Source of the DNA: Daucus carota subsp. sativus
Lineage: Eukaryota > Streptophyta > Magnoliopsida > Apiales > Apiaceae
Direction: 5' to 3'
Assembly (NCBI RefSeq): GCF_001625215.2
Contig: NC_030383.2
Location: 64,284,949 to 64,348,948, forward strand
DNA: 64,000 bases
Part shown: positions 33,795-45,823 of the stretch, in pieces
How the letters are laid out: each line of letters opens with the position of its first letter
Numbering within the stretch: position 1 is the stretch's first letter
Made by a program: the position numbers and the translations under genes
The notes under the pieces: model-generated
What the model was told of the DNA's origin: nothing
Databases searched by the model: none
What the model saw: only the letters and a program-made list of their open reading frames with translations

Positions 33795-34355
33795 ATTTGC
33801 AGCCTCTCCTCAAAACTCTAAAAAAAAAAAAATCCTCTCAAGCTTTTTTTTTTTAGCCGTCGTGAGGGGCTTCCATCAGTTTTCACCGGTGAAAAGCCCC
33901 AAATCAGTTATTTTCTTTGCTTTGCTCTTGTTTTTCAATAATACTCCTCCCCAGGTAAGGATTACTATCTTTCAAGATTGTATCTTTATTTGATAAAATC
34001 TTTTTTGGTTGAGTTTTGTTCTCAATTTATTTGAGTTTTGTTTATTCTCTCCTTGTGAGAGCTTGGTGTGTTTTTTGGTGTGTTTTGATGTGATTCAATG
34101 TCCAAGACGTTGGATCCGTCAGATTTTCAAGGGATTGATTCAGTGATAAAGATTCATATGGGATTACAGTTACGATCGATAGTTTTGATGAAAGCTATAT
34201 GTGTATATATCAATTTCAACAAATCGCTTGATTGTGTCTTTACAAAGACCATATTAATCAGCGATATGATTTGTTTTATATTTGTTTGACTCGATTGTTC
34301 TTGTAAATGCCGTATGGCTTTTCATTATTGAATTAATTTATTTATTTTTTCAAAA
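33795..34355 (+). mobile_element. Poly(A)-tailed retroposon, copy 2, with perfect 19-bp TSD
   Basis: The direct repeat AACAATAGCTTAAATTTAC flanks the insertion at 33776-33794 and 34356-34374 without a mismatch. The insert ends in a T/A-rich tail with an A run. Its body is colinear with the inverse of 30220-30746. A 63-codon ORF inside (ATG at 34098) has no recognised domain. It is a non-autonomous non-LTR retroposon and looks recent because the TSD is perfect. Confidence 0.88.
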
Positions 34356-34706
34356 AACAATAGCTTAAATTTACTTTAGACACATATCTTAAATTATAAA
34401 ATTTATAACTAGTTAGGAAAATTCGATTTCTATTTCCCCTCAAATGACAATAGCTGCCAACTGCTGCCTTGGGTCTATATTTATACGTGCACATTACTAG
34501 CAAGTCGTGCGAAACTAATGAACCCCCCGCTTTGATTGACTATTGAACGCTTTCTCGCATTTAACACTATAAACAAATCGGCCTTTCACATTATCCGACA
34601 GTAGAAGCTCAAATGATAATGAACTTTGAATAATAGAGTAATAAACAGAGCTCCAAGACTCTAAAACATATTCTACATGTTTGTAGAGGAATATTACTGC
34701 TAAATA

Positions 34707-34965
34707 CTCCCTCCGTCCCTAAATACTTTTCCCGTTTGCCTTTGTCACGTTTGCCAACACACACTTTTGATCATTAATATCTTTAATTTTGTATTAGTAT
34801 TAAATATAAAAGTTTCACTGTATTAAAGTACTCGTAAATATGAATCCAACGAGATCACTCATGACTATATTTAGTCTTATAAATTAGACGTAAACAAGTA
34901 ATTTGTCTCGTGTCATGAACAGTGCCGACATTTGAAATGGGCAAAGTATAAAGAATCAGAGGGAG
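34707..34965. mobile_element. Stowaway-like MITE, family A copy 2
   Basis: The ends are CTCCCTCCGTCCCTAAATAC and …ATCAGAGGGAG, with TA on both flanks. The interior matches 11434-11692 over almost its full length. Confidence 0.85.
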
Positions 34966-34969
34966 TAAT

Positions 34970-36435
34970 TGTTAATTTGTAAACATTTCATTGAAAGAAA
35001 CCCTTTTTAGAGTGTGTTGCGAAGACTGTGCTTGAATATAAATTTATCCCCACGACAAGACAAATTGGTGGGTGCATACTTTTGCACCTTGTTTTCTTGT
35101 GAAACTAATGCATTTAACAATTTTGTATTGCCATGAATCCCTGCTGCCAGTAGCCCCACTCTCATATGGCCGACAAAAATTGCATGTAATCACACCATCA
35201 TCTATTAATTTATGATTATTAACTCATTTCCTGAGAAAATCAATTGTTAAAAACATGGAAAACAGAGAACAAATATCATACGTGGTTCAAACAAAATGAT
35301 GTATTGTTCCATTTCTAAAAACAATTTTCAAGATATATAGAGTTTAAAAACTCTTTTAAAAATTAAAAAAATTGAAAACATAAAATGTTATTTTAAAAAA
35401 TAAAAAATAATACCAAATAACACATTATATGTCCCAACCATCTTTACTCCCACGTTATACCACCACCACAAAATTTTTACCGTTTGTTCAAGAGTACGTA
35501 CTACGTAGTGATTTCTTACACATAGCTAATCAAGCCATGTTCTATGTATCATCATTCGCCCTTGCAGAGGATAGCTACAACGGTTTTTCAGCTTTATCTC
35601 TTACAAATCGCTAATCTTGCTCTCGACTTGACACAAGAAATATATAAAAACCTATTTTAAGATTGAAAAGATTAACATTCTCAATTTAACTTATTAACAT
35701 CAGGCTTAAATTCAACTCTGGGTTTTAATAAGACAGAACAAAACTATCATAAAATTATAGAACAATATGCTTCAGTTGAATGTAAATAATTCCTAAATTT
35801 GTTTATGGGTCAAAAGACTCAAAAACAGGCAAGGAAAAAAAAAAGCCAAGCTAAAAAACACCTAAAAGAGCAAGGGGTACTGATTTTCTAAATGATCACA
35901 TGCAACCGCATGTTACCAGCAGTAAGCAGTCCTATTGACATAAATCATAGTGTTGCTACTGTATTAGATATTCATCGCAACCACAAATTCATTTTCAACT
36001 GAAAAACTTGCAACATTGCCAAAGCTTAGACGGGCTTTCCCGCTCATGATGTTAGGCTATAAAGAACCATCTACTTTCTACTGAATGCATATACATATAC
36101 ACAATCTTCTTAAACAAAACACAGATAATATTACACAATTTTCTTAATTAACCTTCAATTCTTTCTACCACCCAGAACCTATGAATTAAAATCACTCTAT
36201 CTAAAAAATACTGGCAACATTTCTAAAAGACAAGACCAGGAAAACAGTCCATGGCAATATGATCATACATCAAAAGCACGGTATATTAAATAGGCAAATG
36301 TCTATATGCCGCTACAAAATATATTGGAGCCGTCATAATGACACAAAAAAGTTCATCCATCTCAGCAACTTGCATCAATCTAAATTTTTACAGGTGAGTT
36401 CACCTCCATAGAACTTGATTAGTCCACAACTGGTT
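34970..36435. other. Intergenic, possibly the distal MED19 3'UTR
   Basis: AT-rich sequence. If the 3'UTR intron of MED19 is real, the terminal MED19 exon runs left from 36435. Otherwise nothing is recognised. Confidence 0.35.
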
Positions 36436-37267
36436 CTGCATATATGGAAAAAGGCAAGCATTATGTACAAGTCATAAATCATTGCAATGTAATGCAGGCA
36501 CTATTGTGATGTCTTAAGATCTGCATTTCCTAATATTGTATTAATTCTAAGGATTAAAACATGCTTCGGTAAAAATTGCTACACTATGCTTGTAAACTAT
36601 CTTTTAAATCATGTTTAATGACCTTTTAGCCCTTAAGGTCCATGACCATGTACCCATCAAGCCCTAAAGTTTAAACGTGTACCATTTAGCCCTCAAGGTA
36701 TAAAATATATACCTATTGACCCTTATACCTGGACACAGGTGTGTTACTGTGTAATGGTATATATTGGCAGGACAAAAAAGACAATTCAACCTCCGATATA
36801 TACCGTAATAAACCTCTGTCGCAGTCCAAGGGCCAGGGTCATAAATTTTAAGAACCAAAAGGTCATTAAGCCTTTAAATTATTTAATAATTTGATTAACA
36901 TTCTAATCTACGATTATTAATCCTGTTCTAGCATTACTTTTAGCAACCAAAATGTTTTTAAGCAAATTGTGTTTAATACAGATGCAACTCGTGAACATAG
37001 AAGGTAGGAAAACTACAAAACATATGGTCTCCTCAAACCTACATCCCCCCACCCCAACACGGAGACACACACACACACACACACAGTACTAAATATCAAG
37101 GCAGCGTCTTTTCTCTGGACCACTAGCTAAGGGAAAGTACAAAATCATGACAAACTTCATGAACCTGTGACAATCACTGATCCCAACAGCTAGCACTTCA
37201 CAAAAAAAAAGGGGAAGAAAAAAAAAAAAGGGACGGCAAAAGCCATTCCAGGACATATCCCACATAC
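36436..37267 (-). other. Possible 3'UTR intron of MED19
   Basis: On the minus strand, ATATGAG|GTATGTG at 37267 is a strong donor 89 nt after the MED19 stop, and TATATGCAG|AACCAG at 36436 is a good acceptor. The segment between contains a loose inverted repeat (TAATGACCTTTT near 36616 and its inverse near 36868) that may be a transposon remnant. This is based on splice motifs only. Confidence 0.4.
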
Positions 37268-37356
37268 CTCATATCATCTGTTAAGTAAACAATGGCTCCT
37301 CCAAATTCTAAACAGCAACATTTTGAGGACAAAAAATTAATAACAACGCAAAAACC

Positions 37357-39900
37357 TCAGCCCGCTACCCTTATCGCACCCATCTCATTAATCTTTGAGC
37401 TCTTATTCTGCAACATTTTACAGATACAGTAGATTACTTGGAGAAAAACAGAAGATAAGACCTAGAGTATTATAATAAAGATTGAAGTGAATACTTGTTT
37501 ATGGCATCCATTCAACAAGCTAAGCTAGGTTGAATTTAGGCTGTCTCCATTCTTTACATTAACTAAATTGACTGAAATGAATTGGTAAATTAAATTACCT
37601 TACTTTTCTTGTGCCTGTGAATATCATTAATATCTTCATCTCCGTCATGCTTCCTTTTCTGTATTAGAAAAAGGAACTTGTATTAATTTACCGTCCAGGA
37701 TGCTGGAAAGATGTTTAAGGCCAGTTCAAGAATTTTGAACAAAAGTTATGCTAGTTCTGAAGCTAAATGCAGAATGATAACAGTCCAATCTCCTAGCAAT
37801 AATATTGAGTTAAATTAAACCAGGGCTTTGAAATTAAAGTATACTCCCACTTCGCAAGTAGGCAGAAGTTTGTGAGTCAAAAAAGTAGCGATTCTGTGCA
37901 GAGAGCGCTTAAAACAAAAAAAACTTACAGAAAAACTCCCAAGTTATGCAGAAGGACTAATATGCTTTTAATAGAAGATCACAATTAAATTAAAATCCCT
38001 AACTACGTTCATCTTTCTTCCAAATTCTACTCTCTTCCTCCTCGTTTTCTCTCAGCTGTCACCTACATTTAGACAATGTATGTATTTCTTTCAGATTTGA
38101 AAGAAATTAGAAGACACTTGACACATAACACATCCACCTCAATCGCAACTCATGAAGCTTTTTCAACTCTTGTAGAAAAAGATAAATGAGGTGAGGAGAG
38201 AATTTGAAGACCAAGAGACTGACCCATGCTATGTTGTTTAACTTGGTTAACATCAGTTGATTGATGTCTAGTGACATATTCCTACCAGTTTTAAGAATAT
38301 CCCACATACTACATAGTTACTACAAAGTACTTAAAAAAGCTACAAATTTATTTCTTCTAGTAGATTGTTGTGCTCCATGTGGTGCTCTTTAAAATCGCCT
38401 CTCGGACCCCCCCCCCCCCCCCCCCCCCCCCCTCCTTGTTAAATAGATTATATAAACTTATTCAATTAGTTCATCCAAGAATTCACTTATAAGAGCAAGT
38501 CCAACAATGTCCCACTAGATGCCTTACAAAATATAATAAAATATAGTGTCCTAGTGATTTAAGGCATGACTTTTAAATATTCACTCCAACAATATGCCTT
38601 ATAAATGTGTCTTATGATTAAAGTAGTATCATATTCATATTTGAATTATAATTGGAGGGAAGGGAAAAGATGAGAGAGAAGAGATGTGTAAAAAGTGAGG
38701 TAAATAATTTTTTTATTGATAGAAGTGAAATATGGCATGCTTAGTGATGCCTTAAAGATGAGGCACTTGGTGGATGTCCTAGTTATTTAAGGCACCACTA
38801 GGACATTGTTGGAGTGCTTACATATACAAAATGCCTTAAATTCTAGTTTAAGACACTAGTTTAGGACACTCTTGGACTTGCTCTAAGAACTTAAATGGTA
38901 GAAAATCTAGCATTTGTTACACACTAGTAAGTTAATTACAAGCTAAATGCATCATAAGCAGCTTTCAATGTATTTTGCCACAATATATTTGCAAGGGAGA
39001 AAATCATAAAACCTTCTCATGGTGCTGACTGCTTTTATCCTTTTTCTTCTCCTTATCCTTATCCTTACTTCGATCTTTATGACGATGTTTGTGTTTCTTA
39101 TGCTCCTTGTCCTTCTCCCTGTCCTTATCCTTGTGCTTTTTATGTTTTTTCTCTTTGTCTTTTGACTCGCTTCTGGACTTTCCAGCTATGGTGGGAGTTC
39201 CCTTTTCAGACTATTAATAAAAAAAATTATACTGAGTTAATACCTCAGAGAAAAGGGAAAATACAACAGAAGGTAAAGTATACAGGTTACAATTTACATG
39301 ATTCGGCAAGAACTTGACGATTAAAATATAAAGGTAAAATAATCCAGAAATAAAAGACCAAATCATCAAATTAATATATTAAACTTCCAGAAAGTAGATT
39401 TCTTACAGTAGGCAGATCAACTGGACCAGTTTCCCTTAATTGAAATGCTTCTCTAAGGACGTCAATGTCAAAAGGCTGGATGCGTACATTTGACTCTCTT
39501 GGATATGATGTACTTTGAATGAGCTGATCCAATTGCATTCCCTCTCCCTTCCTGATTTCTGTGTCCCCCACAACATTGTGAAGATAGTGTGTGTCTGAAA
39601 TTGATAAAGGAAGTGACCTCTTGCAGAAGAACTCGTGATGAGGAAGTAATTTGTAATGATATATAAGATCCACGGCCCCTGTAAGTTCTCTTGGCCCTGG
39701 TTCATTACAAAGAAGAGTTGACCACAATTAAAAACAAAATAGACCTATTGGCCAGGGAATCTTACAACAAAGAAGTAAACTTTAGATACTAGTAATTTGC
39801 TTCATAGCATCAACAATATATAAGGTGACATTTTCCAATTTCTGCCTAATGCTACTTAAATGACCATACCTCTTCCAAAGTTCTTGCTCTCCTGATCCAT
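37357..39900 (-). CDS. MED19: Mediator complex subunit 19 (MED19)
   Basis: Minus-strand exons 39900-39870, 39696-39407, 39210-39013, 37658-37599 and 37407-37357 join in frame to 209 aa. The N-terminus MDQESKNFGRGPRELTG leads into the conserved MED19 core (LLPHHEFFCKRSLPLSISD, then THYLHNVVGDTEIRKGEGMQ). A long Lys/Asp/His-rich basic tail (about 108-185) follows, and then the plant-specific end KSSKINEMGAIRVAG. MED19 sits in the Mediator head/middle and links activators to RNA polymerase II. In plants it is also an immune-signalling node. The donor at 37598 (AAG|GTAATT) was chosen over the one 5 nt upstream because only it keeps the C-terminus in frame. The large intron 37659-39012 contains a MITE and a C run. 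A long leader intron lies upstream. Confidence 0.95.
38407..38432 (+). repeat. 26-bp C homopolymer
   Basis: An uninterrupted C run inside a MED19 intron. Such runs are rare in AT-rich plant DNA and their length is unreliable in any read technology. Confidence 0.95.
38493..38883. mobile_element. Tourist-like MITE (391 bp) in a MED19 intron
   Basis: The ends are GAGCAAGTCCAACAATGTCC and the inverse GAGCAAGTCCAAGAGTGTCC. TAA flanks both sides (38490-38492, 38884-38886). Same family as 9453-9827. The 3-bp TWA target and the TIRs fit PIF/Harbinger. Confidence 0.87.
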
Positions 39901-42900
39901 CAGTCAGTTAATCATACAAGGGCAGACCATTATCGCCTGACTATGGCCATAAGAAAGCAGAATATTCAATACATGATAAATTCCGATACAACAAAATTAT
40001 TGCTATATACTTTCTCACACATTGTTAATTAGAAAATGCAACCATACGAACGTGTATGCACAATCACAAGAAGGCACGTTATCGTCCTCAAAAGTGAGAT
40101 ACCCATGGGGAGATTATTAGAACACATCTCGGTTGCTTTACTTAAAATCCTTACAAAAAATAGGACATGTGCATGAAGATGATACATTTGAATATTTGAT
40201 GATGTGGGTTAAATATCAACAATATGCTTTGTAGGACAAAGCATCACATAAATAAATAATATTAAAATTGTTATTAAACATTACAATTAAATATGCCAGT
40301 GCCACAATACATAGGGTTCATTACCTACTATGAAGTTTTCTGCGAGTAAATCTATATATACTTCATCCTTCCAAAAGCAAAAACTCAATAGATAATTGCA
40401 CTAAAAATTCAGTTTCCATGCATTAAAAAAAGGTTCATATATCCAAGATATCCAGCAAATTCCTGTGAGATTACAATGCAGGCAAATTATAAATTTAGTT
40501 CATTGTTCTGCACTAGGTCTCCCTTGTGGTGTCCACCTCCAGGGCCATAATCCACTACTTCTATATTGAAATTGTGAGTTAACCACTGTTCTAGTCCATT
40601 CTAACTCATGCACATCATTTTAAAACAAAATCCTTAATCAACACCTTTTTATTTTTTTCTTATTATACTTGCTCTCAGTTTGTCTACAAAAACATATGAA
40701 TCACTCCCCATTATACCAGCTCCTGACTATAATAGTTGAGCATCCAAATATCTGATACTAAGTTATGATATAAACTTGTCCAACTGAAGCTACAAACAAA
40801 CTTATACTTGGTGCAGTAAATGTGATTACCTAGGTCGGTAAAGAACATTAAGAAACATATATGGCAACAATTTACAGGTGGCAACCACTGATAATGGTGC
40901 TATGGAGCTTTGGCTGGTAACTTGATGTAAAGCTGTCATGCAATGGTACTATCGCAGTGATAGAACTTCAATGCAATAGCATGGCTTCTTGACGGAGGCT
41001 AGACATCTACTTATATATTCATATTCATGTTCCCCGACAACAGTAGGTGAGGGCATTGTTATTAAAAACGCACCTAAAGAGCTGCTTAAGCGCACCTATT
41101 GGACCCTGCTTTTCTGAAGCACAGAGCAATTACAAAAATCTTGATTTATGCGCGCTGAAGGCCAAAGGGCATTTTTGTGTAAATGGTGTTTTTCTGGATA
41201 TAATATTAAAGGGGGGGTCAATATATTATTTTATTGGGCTTGTTCTAAAGCCGAGCACATTATTCATACAAGACTTTTAGTCATATATACACTCCAAAAT
41301 AACTAGTCGCCTCAATCATCCTCCAAAAATCCTCAACAAAGCACCAGCAAGAGACTTCTCAATGCTTACAAATCCTCAATGCACACAATCAAGAGTGGCC
41401 AATGTACACAAAAGTGAATCATCCAAAAGGCAGCTAATCAATGACATTGAGGATGAGGATGCTCAGTAATAAGAATGAGGAGGCGATTGAATTTGCGTAG
41501 AATAAGTGTCTTGAAGGTTTTGATTATTATGGAAGCAGAGAATATATTGATGCACAAATATTAAACTTATCCACTTAATATATTTTATTACTATGCAACA
41601 CGGACCTAGTTTTTTCTTTTGAGTTTATAGATAGTAATTAGCATGTTTAATTATCTTGATATATAAAAATATACATAATTTAATAAGGCACTTTGTTTGC
41701 AGAATCCCACGCTTCGCGCTTAAGCTACAAGAAACCCCTCTTCGCTCACTTTTGCCTCCAATAACATCGGGTGAAGGAAATACAAGTGAAAATAGCTACA
41801 CAAGAAGTTTGCTATATTTTTGTATTTTGTTTGCTAAATAAAAAAAAATTGTATTTATAAGAAAGCGGTTCAACTACATGCATCGGGTAGTGTAGAAAAA
41901 AAGTTTGAGGCGTTTATTCTAAACATGCCGAGTCCCGACAGTGTAGTATATATATACTTGCTTAGATCATTTGGCCATAAGTGCTTGTGAGCCTCTATCT
42001 TACTCGGACTTAGGTACGGAGTGTCGGACACGACAAATATCCGAGTGTCAGAATTGGGAACTTTGAAAATTGGGGCCACAGGGATACTGTCCTATTTTTG
42101 GACATGGGTATGGGGACCCATTATAGCATACTGATAAACAAGTATAGCAACAAAAAAACTTAAATTAGACGTGATTTTGTACATGATTTTTCAAATCAGG
42201 CGTCTTGTGTACTTTTAATCCCATTCTTGTTTCTTTCTTTTTTCTCACATATTTCTTCTGAATTGTAAGTTTGACTCATATTTGATTTTTAAATTGGTCA
42301 AAGTGTCCCCATTTTAGTAAAAGGATCCGACACGTGTCCGAGTGTCCAAATGTCTGACTTGGGTACGACAACCTAAACAGAAGAGTCGGGGTGACATAGG
42401 TCAGCCTTGGTCCATTATGTTATCTTATTAGGACATAGGTCAGCCTTGGTCCATTATGTTATCTTATTAGGTTTCTAGTTCGATATAAGGTCATGTAATC
42501 CTCACATTAACATACAATTGATTCTCATGATGACAAAATTGAAATTATTGTCTTTGTCGTTGAGATTACTGATTATCCAAAGAAATATAAATTTCCTGTC
42601 TTTATTTAATTATAGCAGGGGTTTAAACATTAGTGTAGGGGAACATCAAAAAACCTATATATGACCCAGGTCAGCCCGAGAAATTGTGATGTACTTGATC
42701 AGTGGTCATATATACATATTAAGAAATCATATAACAATGTCCGATAATTTCGAATACTATCATTAGTCCCATCTGCCTTATTGAATTAGCATATAACCAG
42801 AATTTGAAGAATTCAATGAAAAAATTAATTTCCAATTGATAGAAACTCAAGAACGAACAAGTGATAATAATAAATAATAAATATATATAAGAGAACATGA

Positions 42901-43100
42901 AGTGTAATTAGTTACCAGATCGGAGAGAGATTGATATAATTGTAGCCCTAGATTAAAAATTGCAGCGGCGAGTAGTGACTAGAGTGGAGATGTGATTTGG
43001 GGTTTTATAAATTTGGAGAAGAAACGTCGTCGTTCGTAAACCCTAATTCTCGTCGGAGAGTTGGAGGTTTGGAAGTTGAAGCGAAAAGCGAAGCTCGTAC
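39901..43100 (-). other. MED19 leader: probable 3-kb 5'UTR intron and first exon
   Basis: On the minus strand, the segment right of 42916 reads as a leader exon ending CCGATCTG|GTAACT. An acceptor GCCATAG near 39944 would join it to the ATG exon. The intron holds degraded repeats: about 41990-42370 contains TCGGACACG-type blocks in both orientations, and 41050-41250 has GCGC-rich repeat-like text. It also holds the 39-bp tandem duplication. Inferred from motifs. There is no other coding signal in the stretch. Confidence 0.45.
42393..42470. repeat. 39-bp perfect tandem duplication
   Basis: A unit starting GACATAGGTCAGCCTTGGTC is present twice (42393-42431, 42432-42470) with no difference, implying a recent event. 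Confidence 0.92.
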
Positions 43101-43317
43101 AATCAATTCGCTTCCGTCCCTTTTCTTATAGCCCGCCTCCTTTTTTTCCCCTTAATAATTACTGTGCAATTTTTTTATGCAAAAAATTGGTTATTTTTTC
43201 CGGCCGGAGAATGTTCTCCTCGATCAAATTTTTTTGATTCACGGAAAATATTTTCTGATATATTTTATCTGAACAGCGTTAAGATCTTAGCGGATGTTAC
43301 CGTACAAGTCAATGATA

Positions 43318-43580
43318 CTCCCTCCGTTTCTTATTTCTTATTTCTTTTCTCGTTTCATATGTCGGGACTGTTCATAACATGAGACGAATTATTAATTTAT
43401 GTTTAATTTATAAGAAATATAATCATGAGTGATCTTGTTGGATTCGTATCCATAAATACTTTAATACGGTGAAGTTTTTATATTTAATACTAATACGAAA
43501 ATAAAGATATTAACGATCAAAAGTGTGCATTGGCAAACGTGCTAAAGACAAACCTGAAAAGTATTAAGAGACGGAGGGAG
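43318..43580. mobile_element. Stowaway-like MITE, family A copy 3 (opposite orientation)
   Basis: The ends are CTCCCTCCGTTTCTTATTTC and …AGAGACGGAGGGAG, with TA on both flanks. The interior is the inverse of the other family A copies (ATGAGTGATCTTGTTGGATT). Confidence 0.85.
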
Positions 43581-43582
43581 TA

Positions 43583-45028
43583 CAAAACATGCAACACATA
43601 AAAATAAAAAATATTCTGGCAAAAAAATATTAATATCAACGGAATAATTTGATAAATAATAATTCGAAAGTTTTTGGAGTAATTGAAATATGAAAATAAT
43701 AAATTTTGTATTTTTCATTATTCAAGACTGGATTTGAAAATTGTATAAAACTTGCATGAAATAAAAAGAGTACGGGAAAAAATTATTTTGACGACTATTA
43801 AAATGAAAAACAAAGAATGTATCAGATCTTTTCCAAATATATGTGTGTTTTTATACAAGGACGACACTAATACAATTGTGTTACGATTATTTAGAGATAT
43901 ATTTTGAATTAGTTGAGTTTTTTAATCATATTTGTCTAGGGACACCATCTGGATTTGAGGGGACATTTGTCTATAATCTATAATTAATTATTTCATTAAG
44001 AGAAAATAGTTAATTTAAGACTAAGATTAATCATTAACAAAAAATTTGAAAGAATTTGAGTTTGAGTTGACCGAGGGAGAAGGACTAAAGTGATACGAGT
44101 CTTGAATTGACTGCTTACAAATTGTGCAAGCAATACGGAAGTCCCTTGTCTGCTTTTCTTATTTAGGGAGAATAATAAGTGAGTGTTGTAATTTACTCGT
44201 AAGTTTGAATAATAAGTGAGTGTCGTAATTTATTTGTAAGTTTGAGTAACAAAAATGTGAAGTTTGGATTTGTTAAACGTGCAGCGAACAATGTAGCTCT
44301 ATCTAGCGAGGTACAATAGTTCCATTGCTGATCATAGTTGGAGGGTAGAAGATGTCTATTCCGAATTTCAGTATATACTTGTCAATGATTTTCGAAAGTA
44401 ATGAAATATATCCCTTGTGTCAAAAAAAAAAAAATAATATTATTAAGTTCGCACAAAATACCGATAATCTTTCTTCAATATATTGTGAGAAATTCTTAAT
44501 ATTAGAAATGGTTGTTTAGGAAAACTATATTATTACCTTTTAAATGTAGAATCTCGTCTATTTGATATTAAATTATGAAAATATTAACAAAGTTTTTTTT
44601 TGTAAAAACGTTAAAAGTTACGGACCTCCATTTGACAAAAATAATTTTATTTCGCTAAATGATAGTAATATACAAGTATATAAACTTATAAAAGTTAAAA
44701 AAAACCGTCGATGTCATTATTATAATCAAAGCAGTTTATCCAGATTTGTTTAACATCCATATTGTGTTCGAAATTTGAATTGAAATTTTAATTTCATACA
44801 AGAATAATGACAATAGTTAAAATAATTTTATTTATATTCAATTAATATGTTAATATAGATTTATCGAGATTTTTACAAATACCACGTTCATAAGTCAAAA
44901 TCAATCTTTCATTTATCAAGAAGATATTATAATTTGTAAGAAGGTTTATACTATAAATACTTGAAATATATTAATGAGTAGCTAAAACACAGGTGAAATT
45001 TTCTATACTAAATTTTTATGGTTGAAGT
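43583..45028. other. AT-rich intergenic DNA
   Basis: Contains a near-perfect tandem repeat of about 43 bp at 44169-44250 (AATAATAAGTGAGTGT…). I see no gene. Confidence 0.45.
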
Positions 45029-45563
45029 TAGGGCTGAGCATTCGGTCGGTTCGGTTCATAACCGAATCGAACCGAAATAACCGAAAACCGAAATTCAAAA
45101 TTTTTACTAAACCGAACCGAACCGAACCGAATTATCTATTAAACCGAACCGAAACCGAACCGAAATAATTCGGTTAATTCGGTTTCGGTTATGAAAAAAC
45201 CGAATTTTTAGCAATTAGCAAATCATCAAGAATTTAGGTACACAAATGACAAACATTCAGTTCAATTTCAACATCACATGATAGTGCGTGGGTACTAGTT
45301 CTTAATAAAAAATAGTAGAATTTAAATGGAGGTGCTGAAGTTGTGATCTGTTCTGCCAGATTTTCAATGCAACTTGATACATAATCAACTTGATACGGAT
45401 TAGCGTGGATACCTCTGAAAAAATCTTTGATTCTTGAATTCGGTGGATGCAGGGATGAGGGAGAGGCGGAGTCGCGGCGGCTGCGTGTAATAAGATTAGG
45501 TATACGAGAAACTGGGTGTGGGCAAGCCGCAGGTCTAATCTGTTTCTATTTTGTATTTTCTAT

Positions 45564-45608
<45 letters not shown>

Positions 45609-45815
45609 TATTTAAAAAATAATAAATCTATAATTCTGTTATTTCGGTTATAACCGTATTTATAATTCTAATAACCGAACCGAACCGAATAACAATTCGG
45701 TCAATAACCGAAAACCGAATCAACCGAAATTTTCAGAAAAATGAAAACCGAACCTAACCAGAATTGCATGGTTCGGTTCGGTTATTCGGTTTCGGTTCGG
45801 TTTTGCTCAGTCCTA
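45029..45815. mobile_element. Non-autonomous hAT element with CCGAA-rich subterminal repeats
   Basis: The left end TAGGGCTGAGCATTCGGTCG and the inverse right end (TAGGACTGAGCAAAACCGAA) share TAGGRCTGAGCA. A perfect 8-bp direct repeat GTTGAAGT flanks (45021-45028, 45816-45823). Dozens of CCGAA/TTCGG repeats crowd both ends, as in hAT subterminal transposase-binding regions. A (TA)n run sits at about 45571-45604. The 787-bp element encodes nothing convincing. Confidence 0.92.
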
Positions 45816-45823
45816 GTTGAAGT

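Noticed and set aside
45427-45615. 62-codon ORF in a promoter-like setting
   Set aside because: It lies wholly inside the hAT element and ends in the (TA)n microsatellite.
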